This document shows, in pieces, positions 42,061 to 49,685 of a stretch of DNA of 64,000 bases; positions within the stretch are counted from its first letter, which is position 1; each line of letters begins with the position of its first letter. Under the pieces are notes generated by a model that did no database searches, was not told the origin of the DNA, and saw only the letters and a program-made list of their open reading frames with translations. Location of the stretch: assembly GCA_002328185.1 (NCBI GenBank), contig DCWQ01000050.1:68392-132391 (forward strand). The letters run 5' to 3'. This DNA is from Dehalococcoidia bacterium UBA2158. GTDB lineage: Bacteria > Chloroflexota > Dehalococcoidia > Lucifugimonadales > UBA3495. The translations under genes were made by a program, and so were the position numbers.

Positions 42061-42689
42061 ATGTAGGCGCGGGTTTCTAACCCACCCTTTCAGGCACTAA
42101 ATCATGCCATTGACAGGAAGTGACGTCAGGCGATACCGATTGACCCAGCCGCGGGCACGTCCGATATCTCCTGGTCGCTATAGCCCAACTGGTTGGGGCC
42201 TCCTACGCTGTGCTGCCCAATCGCGGCCGCTGGATACACATCTGCAGTGCGAGTCTCTGGAAACTGGTCCTGTACGCCGGCCTGCCGCAGGTTGGTGAAT
42301 TGTGGGTCTTACGATTTCCGTTCTGCCATCCTGGGGAATCATTCTGAAGCACCACTGGATCCGCCGGACCGTGTCTGGGGAACTACTACCCATGAGAACG
42401 AATTCGGAGACTCGTAGGAGACTACTATGGACTCGCCCGTTAGCGTCTTGGTGCTACCGTTCCCATGACCACAGTCTCTTCGCCGATGAAACGTGTTCCC
42501 AGTCCAACGGGTCCCAGAGGCTTTTAGGTCATCGTGTTGAGTTCGTCGCTCCCAGTCAATTCGATATGGTTATCCGGGTTGCTAACTATGTCGAAGATCG
42601 CGTGGAGTGATGCGTTGATCAAAATCTCTGAGCTGTGCGAAAAATCGCACATCGAACGGTCCTTGGATAGACGTTGGTCAGTCCTGGCG
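42061..42689. other. Long gap without a recognised gene
   Basis: Apart from the repeat end at 42061-42083 I see no convincing gene here. Short open frames exist, but none has a recognisable motif, a good ribosome site or a sensible start. The sequence may be the remains of a lost gene. Confidence 0.4.
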
Positions 42690-43571
42690 TCAATCGCTTG
42701 TCGACTCGGCGATGATGCGGATGGTCTCCGCCATGTCGCGGTCTCTGTCCCGGCTCTCCGGGTTCTCGTCGCCCAGGGGAGTGGCGCCGATCATGCGGTA
42801 CATGTCGGCCACACCCTTGAATATATCGGGGGTGAGACCCAGGTCGTGGAAGGTCTTCTCAACCTCTTCCATCTCGCTGACCCAGCGGCGGGACTTGGCT
42901 GGCATAGAGGGAATCCAGCCTTCCATACGGGTGACTGCCGCCTGCTGCCCTCCGCTAAACTCGGCCATCAACTCTTTGGTAAGACCCATCTTCTCTGCCG
43001 CGATCAGGAGCTCGGTATGCAACGCCGTAGTGCCCTTGGTCATGGCGGCGTAGCACATCTTGATGCCCGACGCTCGGCCCAACAGGGTGCCCAAATTTCG
43101 AACATCCAACCCAAAGTCACGAAGTTGTTCGAACTCCGACGCGTTGTCTCCCGAGGCGTAGACCCGGGGGCTGGAGCCATTGCGGGGCGGCCCGCCGATT
43201 ATTGAGGCGTCCACATACCGGGCGCCGCCTGCTTTCAAGACACCTTCCATATCTTTGCTCAACTCGGGCGCGATGGCATTACATTCGGCGAACAGCAGGT
43301 CGGTTCCCGTGGCCTTCACGGCGTCAGCGATCTCCCGGCACAGACCAGGCACCGCCTCGGAAACGGTGACCGACATGAGCACGTCGGATTGCTCGACCAA
43401 GTCATTCATGTTGGGCACGTCGGTGATCCCTGCCTGCTCGGAAAGCTGCTTGGTGCGGTTGCTGCGGCCCATCAGGCAAGTGAGCACCCGCAGTTCATTC
43501 TCTTTGAGGAGTTGGCCTATGGCATGTCCCATGTCCCCGGGGCTAAGTATGGCTACAGATTCGATGGCCAA
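42690..43571 (-). CDS. NAD(P)-binding 6-phosphogluconate dehydrogenase-like protein (DUF1932)
   Basis: This 293-residue protein has an N-terminal Rossmann fold (SVAILSPGDMGHAIGQLLKEN) as in the hydroxyisobutyrate/6-phosphogluconate dehydrogenase family. The substrate-site region DASIIGGPPRNGSSPRVYASG follows near residue 118. The C-terminal helical domain starts GRASGIKMCYAAMTKG, with the catalytic Lys, and fits DUF1932. GGGAG precedes the TTG start by six bases. It may act on a beta-hydroxy acid; the substrate is unknown. Confidence 0.88.
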   Translation of the reverse strand: MAIESVAILSPGDMGHAIGQLLKENELRVLTCLMGRSNRTKQLSEQAGITDVPNMNDLVEQSDVLMSVTVSEAVPGLCREIADAVKATGTDLLFAECNAIAPELSKDMEGVLKAGGARYVDASIIGGPPRNGSSPRVYASGDNASEFEQLRDFGLDVRNLGTLLGRASGIKMCYAAMTKGTTALHTELLIAAEKMGLTKELMAEFSGGQQAAVTRMEGWIPSMPAKSRRWVSEMEEVEKTFHDLGLTPDIFKGVADMYRMIGATPLGDENPESRDRDRDMAETIRIIAESTSD

Positions 43572-43635
43572 TTCAGTCTCCCTTCCCTTTCACGTTGGTC
43601 ACTGTGGAGTATATCTCAAGCCTGTGTTATTTCAG

Positions 43636-44511
43636 CTAGTCAAGCTCACCCGGACTTGGCTGGCCCGCGCTCACCGAGTGAACGTTCTGCAGTGAATTGG
43701 GTATCCGGCGTGGCCTCAGGTTACTGTAGGCCATGACCAGAGCAAACACCGCAGCCTCGACCAATACTACTGCCGCGCCCGATGAGACATTTATGAAAAA
43801 ACTGAGGTAAATACCCACGAAACCGCAGGCAGCGCCCAACCCAGTGGAAAGCAGCAGAACAGTCCGGAAGCGGTCACTCAGCATCCTGGCAGAGACGGGC
43901 GGGATCACCGTGGCGCCGGCGATCAGGAGCACTCCCAGGACCTGCATAGACACTACTATCGTCGCCGCTAAGACGAGGGAGAAAAGGGTTTCCACCCAGC
44001 CGGTGGGTACGCCGTAGAACTGGGCGACCTCGCCGTCAAAGGTGGCGAACAAGAAATACTTATAGGCCACGAACAGCACGGCAGCGGTCGCCAAGGTGAC
44101 GACAACAATGGCCATCAGGTCACCCATGCTCACGCCCAGGATGTTGCCGAACAGTGCGGCCTCGAAGTCTCTAGTGAATGACTTGTAACGGCTGATGAGC
44201 ACGATGCCCACGGCAAAGCTGGCCGTGGTTATCACGCCAATGGCAGCATCGGCCGCTATCTTGCGCTTCTTACCGGCAAGGGCGATCAACTGGGCGCAGA
44301 AGAACCCCCAGACAGTTGCACCGACCAGGAAGTTGATGGACAGCACGAAGCTGACTACCGCGCCGCCCAGCACGGCATGGGACAGGCCGTGGCCGATGTA
44401 AGACATGCGCTTCAGCACGATGTAGACGCCGATCATGCCGCATAGCCCGCCGACCAGGGTGGCGGAGATTATCCCGCGGACGAAGAACTGGTAATCAAAG
44501 GGCTCAAACAT
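43636..44511 (-). CDS. znuB: Zinc/manganese ABC transporter permease (ZnuB-like), copy 2
   Basis: This 291-residue permease of the ABC-3 family has about eight hydrophobic segments, the phrase GVYIVLKRMSYIGHGLSHAVLGG near residue 35, and VLLIAGATVIPPVSARML in the C-terminal half. The start overlaps the end of the ATPase gene by eight bases; longer upstream readings run inside that gene's His-rich tail and are not real. It ends the second fur-znuA-znuC-znuB operon. Confidence 0.94.
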   Translation of the reverse strand: MFEPFDYQFFVRGIISATLVGGLCGMIGVYIVLKRMSYIGHGLSHAVLGGAVVSFVLSINFLVGATVWGFFCAQLIALAGKKRKIAADAAIGVITTASFAVGIVLISRYKSFTRDFEAALFGNILGVSMGDLMAIVVVTLATAAVLFVAYKYFLFATFDGEVAQFYGVPTGWVETLFSLVLAATIVVSMQVLGVLLIAGATVIPPVSARMLSDRFRTVLLLSTGLGAACGFVGIYLSFFINVSSGAAVVLVEAAVFALVMAYSNLRPRRIPNSLQNVHSVSAGQPSPGELD

Positions 44512-45553
44512 TGGAGGCCTCTTCGTCTGAGCCTGCAGAATCGCCCTCATGCCCGTGGGTATGGCTAACGTGGTCGTGGGAATGGCTGGAATCGTGTTCA
44601 GAACCGGCATGGTGGGCCCGGACGTGGCTGGCCTCGATCTCAGGGGCGAACCCATGCTCCCGGACGTGACCTGCCTCGTCTTCGGGGTTACCGCCGGGCT
44701 CGTGCACGTGGACTGGTGGCAATTGCGTATTCCCGTTAGTGTCGCCGTTCCTCCCGTATGAGTGGGGGCTTTCGGCCACGATGGTCATGCCGTCGTAGTG
44801 AATCACCGGCATCTCGGCGCCGTAGGTCAGCCGCAGTACCTCCGTGGTAATGACTTCAGAAGGCGGCCCTTCCGCCAGGATGCGGCCCGCCAGACACACG
44901 ATCCAGGGCAGATGCACGGCCACTGCGTTGATCTCGTGGGTGGTGATTATGATGGTCACGCCGTCGTGGTTGAGGTCGTGAAGCAGGTGCATCACGTCGT
45001 CTCTGGTCTTGATGTCGACGCCTGAGGTGGGTTCGTCCAGCAACAACAGTTCGGGGCTGCTGATCAGGGCGCGTGCCAGGAACACTCGTTGTTGTTGCCC
45101 GCCGGACAGCTCCCGGATGTGCCGGCCAGCCAAATCCAAGATGCCCAGGCGGTCCATCATCTCGGCGGCCAGTTCCTTCTCTTCTTTGCGGTACCAAGGG
45201 AAGAGCTGGTTTTCCATGGTGCGCCCCATCATCACCACCTCTTGGACGGTGACGGGGAAGTTCCAGTCGATGGTCTCCAGTTGGGGCACGTAGCCTACCC
45301 TGGGCCGCTTCTTGGAGGTGGCGACACCGTTGACCAAGACCTCGCCTTCGTAGAGGTCGACAGCCCCCAGCACGGTGCGCAAGAGGGTGGTCTTCCCCGA
45401 GCCACTGGGGCCCAGCAGCCCAACAAAGTCGCCGGGCAGGACGGTTAGGCTAACGTCGGTCAGGACCCGTTGTTTCTCGTAGCCGCAGGTGACGGCGTTG
45501 ATTTTCACGATGGGCTCACCGGGTCCAGACTGATGTGGCGTCGGATGTAGCAT
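44504..45553 (-). CDS. znuC: Zinc/manganese ABC transporter ATPase with long His-rich tail (ZnuC-like), copy 2
   Basis: This 349-residue ABC ATPase has Walker A GPSGSGKTT, signature LSGGQQQR, Walker B LLLDEPTSGVD and switch TTHE. The core ends at about residue 255. The last 90 or so residues form an extension very rich in His, Glu and Ser with repeats such as ASHVRAHHAG and SHSHDHVSHTHGHEGD, far longer than the tail of copy 1. This suggests metal storage or sensing at the transporter. It precedes znuB with overlap. Confidence 0.93.
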   Translation of the reverse strand: MLHPTPHQSGPGEPIVKINAVTCGYEKQRVLTDVSLTVLPGDFVGLLGPSGSGKTTLLRTVLGAVDLYEGEVLVNGVATSKKRPRVGYVPQLETIDWNFPVTVQEVVMMGRTMENQLFPWYRKEEKELAAEMMDRLGILDLAGRHIRELSGGQQQRVFLARALISSPELLLLDEPTSGVDIKTRDDVMHLLHDLNHDGVTIIITTHEINAVAVHLPWIVCLAGRILAEGPPSEVITTEVLRLTYGAEMPVIHYDGMTIVAESPHSYGRNGDTNGNTQLPPVHVHEPGGNPEDEAGHVREHGFAPEIEASHVRAHHAGSEHDSSHSHDHVSHTHGHEGDSAGSDEEASNV

Positions 45554-45621
45554 GGTTTTCCTTGTTTATATCCTTTCACCGGACGAGTGGGTCCGCTTAT
45601 TTTTTTAATGCTTGCTGCTAG

Positions 45622-45810
45622 TTAATGGTGGTGATGTGGATTCACGTCCGGCATGTCTGGCATCGAGCCAGCCTGGAGGTCGCCATGACCGTCGTGCTCC
45701 TCATCGTGATTGTCTCCATCATGTTCATCAAGGCGGCGAAAAGGATACGCCACCGGACATCTTTGGCCAGAGCTAGCAATCGTGGGTGCAGATACATGCT
45801 TTACTCCCCA
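45622..45810 (-). other. Open stretch encoding a His/Asp-rich tail after znuA copy 2
   Basis: Directly after the TGA of the znuA gene its own frame stays open for 62 codons. The second half is rich in His, Asp and Glu (DEHDGDNHDEEHDGHG and a final four His). GTG at 45753 could start it as a 43-residue peptide. A competing frame with an excellent GGGGAG and ATG at 45797 encodes an unrelated 51-residue product over the same DNA. Which, if either, is used cannot be decided by eye. The remainder of the gap is a T-rich stretch near 45600. Confidence 0.4.
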
Positions 45811-46839
45811 TCATTGCGGGTAAACGGCCCCGCTGACTCCATCAAAAACGTTTTCAATATCCAGACCGGCCAATGCAGCGGCGTCTCCGCCCAGAGCCGG
45901 GATCATGGCTTCCAGGTTCCTCTGCATCAACCCCAGATATGAGTGTTCTGGGTCTCCGGGTTTGCCGGGCAGATCGTCGTCCGCCAGATCGTCGACGAAC
46001 TGGGCGTTGGCCTCGCTGGCGATAGCTTCCAACACGTCGCTGGAAAATACTTCGGAGCCGAAGACGGCGGGTAGTCCTAGATTCTTTACTTGATCTATGA
46101 GTTGGGCGACCTCTCTGGCGGACGGCTGAGAGAAGTTCGATGGCTGGACAGCCCCGATGACCTCCATTCCGTACTGTCTGGCGAAGTAGGCCCAGGAATC
46201 GTGGTAAGTCAGCAACTTGCGGTTGGGTTCCGGTACTGTCGCCACCGCAGTCCTGATGGCCTGGTCCATCTGATTGATACGGCTGCGGAATCGCTCTAGG
46301 TTGTCCGCGTAATACGTGGCGTTATCCGGGTCCATCGCAGCCAATTGGCCTTGCACCAACTCGGCGTAACGCAACCCCAGATTTGGGTCCGGCCACAGGT
46401 GGGGATTGGGTTGGCCGGCGGACTCCGGAAAGGTGAAATCGAACTGCCATTCGTCGGGAGTGACCGTCTGGTCGCCCAGGGACAGGATCACCGCTCTGTC
46501 CCTCTTGTTGGACTCGGCCAGCGCCAAGGTCGGCTCCTCTAGAAATAGCCCATTTATGATTATCAGGTCCGCTTCGGCCATGAGTTTGGCCATGGACGGA
46601 GTCGGCTCAAAGGTGTGGGAATTCACGCCCTCGGGCACTACGCCCTCCAGCAGGATGCGGGAGCCTGCGATGTTCTCAACGATGCTGGTGATGGGCGATA
46701 CAGTGGTCACCACTTTCAGACGTGTGTCTGGCTCGCCTGAGGTCCCGGACGTGCTCGACCCGTCGCCGCCACAGGCGCCAATAGTTAATGCCGCGACGAG
46801 TAAGACCCAGGTGATCGGACTGCGAAAGAAACGGGTCAT
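45811..46839 (-). CDS. znuA: Zinc/manganese ABC transporter, substrate-binding lipoprotein (ZnuA-like), copy 2
   Basis: This 342-residue metal-binding lipoprotein has a clear signal and lipobox (ALTIGACGGD). Ligand candidates are His in EGVNSHTFEP near residue 76, His in NPHLWPDPN near 148, His in LTYHDSWAYF near 213 and an acidic residue near the C-terminus, the pattern of cluster A-I proteins. It begins one base after the fur-like gene ends, so the two are coupled. It shares architecture but limited sequence with the copy at 20065. Confidence 0.94.
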   Translation of the reverse strand: MTRFFRSPITWVLLVAALTIGACGGDGSSTSGTSGEPDTRLKVVTTVSPITSIVENIAGSRILLEGVVPEGVNSHTFEPTPSMAKLMAEADLIIINGLFLEEPTLALAESNKRDRAVILSLGDQTVTPDEWQFDFTFPESAGQPNPHLWPDPNLGLRYAELVQGQLAAMDPDNATYYADNLERFRSRINQMDQAIRTAVATVPEPNRKLLTYHDSWAYFARQYGMEVIGAVQPSNFSQPSAREVAQLIDQVKNLGLPAVFGSEVFSSDVLEAIASEANAQFVDDLADDDLPGKPGDPEHSYLGLMQRNLEAMIPALGGDAAALAGLDIENVFDGVSGAVYPQ

Positions 46840-47292
46840 CTATGCTTGTTTCCAGGTGGTCTTGGCATCTGCTTCCTGGCACTTGGCGCAGACGCCGCTG
46901 ACGGCAAAATGCTCTAGGTCCGGCTCAAAGCCAAACTCTTTGTTCAGGGTGTTGCGGAACTCGGCCAGGTAGTGAGGGCTGAGGTTGAATGCGCCGTTGC
47001 AAGCCCGGCAGACCATGTGGTGGTGGTGTCCGTCGAGGTCGGTAAGCTCAAAATGCAGCCGGTCGTCGATGGCCACCTCGGTCACCACGCCCAGGTCTTT
47101 GAATAGGTGCAGCGTCCGGTAGACGGTGGCGATGTCCATGTAGGGATAGGACTTCTTGGCGACCTGGAAGACCTCGTCCACGCCCATGTGGCCGTCGCCG
47201 GAAGCGATGGTAGATAATACTATGAGTCTTTGGGGGGTTAGGCGGTGACCGTTGTGACGCAGGGTTTCAATGGCCTTTTCATGTTTAATCAT
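46840..47292 (-). CDS. Fur-family metal-responsive repressor (Zur-like), copy 2
   Basis: This 150-residue Fur-family protein has the winged helix HNGHRLTPQRLIVLSTIASGDGHMGVDEVFQ...DIATVYRTLHLF, the hinge LDGHHHHMVC and zinc-site cysteines CRAC and CAKC. It heads a znuA-znuC-znuB operon. A near-palindrome upstream at 47337-47354 is a likely operator. The HHHH hinge and context suggest zinc sensing, but iron or manganese cannot be excluded. Confidence 0.92.
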   Translation of the reverse strand: MIKHEKAIETLRHNGHRLTPQRLIVLSTIASGDGHMGVDEVFQVAKKSYPYMDIATVYRTLHLFKDLGVVTEVAIDDRLHFELTDLDGHHHHMVCRACNGAFNLSPHYLAEFRNTLNKEFGFEPDLEHFAVSGVCAKCQEADAKTTWKQA

Positions 47293-47336
47293 AGCTATCC
47301 ACCCTAGGCGTAGACACGTTTATGCGGTCAACAGTT

Positions 47337-47354
47337 ATTGCAAACGGTTGCGAT
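47337..47354. promoter_or_regulatory. Palindromic candidate operator of zinc operon 2
   Basis: ATTGCAAACGGTTGCGAT is palindromic at 14 of 18 positions and lies about 45 bases upstream of the fur-like start. Its form fits a Fur/Zur-type box, though I cannot match it to a named consensus. Confidence 0.55.
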
Positions 47355-47432
47355 TGCTAATTCTAGCACCAAAGGATGGGATGTCAACCTTGGGTGAGGG
47401 CGGGCAAATGCGGTTGGTCAATCCCAAGTACA

Positions 47433-47697
47433 GTTCGTCCTGAGATTTTCGAAGCGAGTTGGCGCAATCATGGTTCGACGGGGGTCACCACGAACCGAAA
47501 CGAAGTTACCGGTGGGAAATAGTATTTGTCTTTGTCTCTTGTACCAGAGCCCAGCCAACCGATCGCCCTTATATCTCGCACCAGGGGCCAGCCAACCGTT
47601 CGTCATGAGGCTCTCGAAGGATGCGTATTAGTCAAGTTATTGACGTAGGGACCATGGCTTGCTCGCAGTGGTGGTTCGACAGGCTCACCATGAGCGG
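47433..47697. repeat. Repeat-rich gap with TTCGAC-type words
   Basis: The 47293-47757 gap holds no gene. It contains GTTCGTCCTGAGATTTTCGA at 47433, TGGTTCGACGGGGGTCACCA at 47471 and GTGGTTCGACAGGCTCACCA at 47671, all of one widespread repeat family. It also has a direct repeat of about 30 bases (47535-47565 and 47573-47602) sharing CCAGCCAACCG. Confidence 0.6.
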
Positions 47698-47757
47698 ACT
47701 TATGCGTTACACGCTCAAATAGTGGAACCCCAGCGAGAGAGACGGCTGGAACCGAAG

Positions 47758-49026
47758 TTAGGCCTTGACGCGGTAGATCATGAGCCCTGATATCACCCTG
47801 GTGGCGGCCATGGCGAGGAACACTATGGGCCAGGGGCTGCCGGCCATGTCAAGGACCGCGGCGAAGATCAGGGCTTGGCCGCCGGCATAGGCGTAACCGT
47901 GGGCGTCCAGCAGGCCAGAAGAGGTCCCAGCCATGTGCCGCCCAGCGATGTCTACGGCGATGGTGGAGATGGGCGACATGCCCATGGAAAGCCCGCCGAT
48001 CAGCAGTAGGACAGCCCCGAGGGTAATATTCACGGGAGGGGCCAAAGCGATTGCCACCAGGACGATGGAACTGGCGGTGCACGAGAAGATCACCATGGGC
48101 ATGCGCCGGCTGCCCAAGAAGCGGTCTGAGATGATCCCCGAAACTGGCGGGGCAATCAAGTATCCCAAGGGCAGCAATATCGTGAGCAGGATGGTGGATT
48201 CGATGGACAGCCCGCCCTCTTCGAAGTAATAGATCGGCACCCAGGTGGTCAGGCCGTAGCGGACGACGTTCTCCAGTCCTTTGACGTGGCTGGCCAACAA
48301 GAACCTGGGATTGGACAGCAATTCCTTGTAGGGGCCAAGTCCTTTGAGGCGCTCAGGGTCTATGGCCTCCGGAGTGGCGGAGACCTGGTCTTCCTCAATA
48401 TACTCGGGCAAGCCCACCTCGGATGGCCGGTCTTTGGCAACGAAATAAAAGGCGATGCCCAAAACGGCGATGATTATCGGGGGATATCGGAAGGACGCGC
48501 GCCAGCCCCATTCGGCGCCGACGTAGCCGGAGATCCACCACATCATGACCATCGCGCCGCCGGCCGCAGTGCCGACGATGCCCATCGCCATGCCGCGGTT
48601 CCGCCGAGGCCACCATTGGGAGATCATGCTGATACCAGGTGCCCAACAGGCGGCGTTCACGAACCCGGCGATGCCCCAAGGTATAGCCATCGTCACGGCC
48701 GAAGTGGCGAAGCTCGTGATGACGTTGAAGACGGTGGTGAGAATGGCACCGATCATCACCCACAAGCGCAGGCCGTAATTCTCTGCCAGGCGTCCGTGGA
48801 CCAGGTCTCCTAGGCCGAATCCCCACAGGAGCAGGGTATTTACCAGGCCGATTTCGAGGTTGCTGAGCGACAGGTCTTCTTTGACCAGCGGGGCGACGGG
48901 CCAGAAGTTAAAGCGGCCCATGTAGAGGAACAGATAGAAGAAGGCGAAGGCCAGCAGTATCCGCCACTTGAAGATGTGGTAACTGCCGGGGAGGTCTTCG
49001 TACTTTGCGGTTCGGGCGTTGCGCAT
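47758..49026 (-). CDS. MFS transporter, organophosphate:phosphate-antiporter-like
   Basis: This 422-residue protein has twelve hydrophobic segments. The start YLFLYMGRFNFWPVAPLVKEDLSLSNLEIGLVNT resembles OPA-family members such as GlpT/UhpT, where an Arg in the first helix binds phosphate. The loops WPRRNRGMAMGIVG and SEVGLPEYIEED are typical MFS. The substrate may be an organic phosphate or another organic anion. A hairpin candidate lies between it and the VOC gene upstream. Confidence 0.9.
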   Translation of the reverse strand: MRNARTAKYEDLPGSYHIFKWRILLAFAFFYLFLYMGRFNFWPVAPLVKEDLSLSNLEIGLVNTLLLWGFGLGDLVHGRLAENYGLRLWVMIGAILTTVFNVITSFATSAVTMAIPWGIAGFVNAACWAPGISMISQWWPRRNRGMAMGIVGTAAGGAMVMMWWISGYVGAEWGWRASFRYPPIIIAVLGIAFYFVAKDRPSEVGLPEYIEEDQVSATPEAIDPERLKGLGPYKELLSNPRFLLASHVKGLENVVRYGLTTWVPIYYFEEGGLSIESTILLTILLPLGYLIAPPVSGIISDRFLGSRRMPMVIFSCTASSIVLVAIALAPPVNITLGAVLLLIGGLSMGMSPISTIAVDIAGRHMAGTSSGLLDAHGYAYAGGQALIFAAVLDMAGSPWPIVFLAMAATRVISGLMIYRVKA

Positions 49027-49054
49027 GAATGGTCTAACTAAGATTCTAAATAAA

Positions 49055-49109
49055 AAGGCCGAGAGGCAGGCTCGCTAGTTTCTATGAAAGCGGTCCACCT
49101 TTCGGCCTT
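49055..49109 (-). terminator. Weak terminator candidate
   Basis: TCGGCCTT and AAGGCCGA arms (49055-49062 with 49102-49109) enclose a long loop and are followed on the minus strand by TTTATTT. The loop is large, so confidence is low. Confidence 0.3.
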
Positions 49110-49141
49110 CAGCCTGGGCATCGAAGTACCCTAAAAAGAAA

Positions 49142-49621
49142 CTAGGCTGGGATGCGGTCCCTGGCGATTTTGTCTATCTCTTTGTCGGTCTGCGCGTTGA
49201 TGTCGATAGGGTCGCCCAAGGGCTGGGGGACCTTGTACGGAGTCTTCACATACAGCTCGATGCGGTTGCCTTCGGGGTCGAAGAAGTACATGCCGTAGGC
49301 GATGCCGTGGCTGACGATGCGTTCGACCGATACGCCGGGCTCAGCTTCCAGGCGCTCTTTGTACTCCCTCAGGTCGTCCAACGAGGGAACTATGAAGGAT
49401 ATCTGCTGGATGACTTTGGCGTCGTCCCGAGTGACGCGGCCCTTCATCAGCACGAATTCGTGGTGCTCACGGTCTTTGTCAGCGGTGAAGAAGGTCATTC
49501 CGCGCTCTTCCAAATCTTCATCAGAGATGGTGAGGCCGATGACTCGGGTGTAGAAATCCCGCATCTTCATGAGGTCTTCTGCGTAGATTCCAACGTGTCC
49601 CAGAGAATCGATACTTGGCAT
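49142..49621 (-). CDS. VOC-family protein, extradiol dioxygenase-like
   Basis: This 159-residue single VOC domain begins with the metal-ligand His in LGHVGIYAEDL. It has His residues in REHHEFVLMKG and ends with the Glu ligand in DPEGNRIELYVKTPY. Extradiol catechol dioxygenases use this His-His-Glu set. The 20-residue tail (DPIDINAQTDKEIDKIARD) is extra. GAGGA precedes the ATG. It may be a catechol 2,3-dioxygenase-like enzyme, but other VOC functions are possible. Confidence 0.88.
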   Translation of the reverse strand: MPSIDSLGHVGIYAEDLMKMRDFYTRVIGLTISDEDLEERGMTFFTADKDREHHEFVLMKGRVTRDDAKVIQQISFIVPSLDDLREYKERLEAEPGVSVERIVSHGIAYGMYFFDPEGNRIELYVKTPYKVPQPLGDPIDINAQTDKEIDKIARDRIPA

Positions 49622-49685
49622 GATTGTTTTCCTCCGTAGTCGTTTCGAGGCTTAGTCTTTGTTAGCGGGAATTATACACCAAGGG

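Noticed and set aside
42534..43205. Plus-strand frame opposite the DUF1932 dehydrogenase
   Set aside because: The minus-strand gene has a Rossmann motif and good ribosome site; the plus-strand frame does not.
47433..47697. CRISPR array
   Set aside because: The repeats are unequal in length and spacing, belong to different families, and no cas genes are near.
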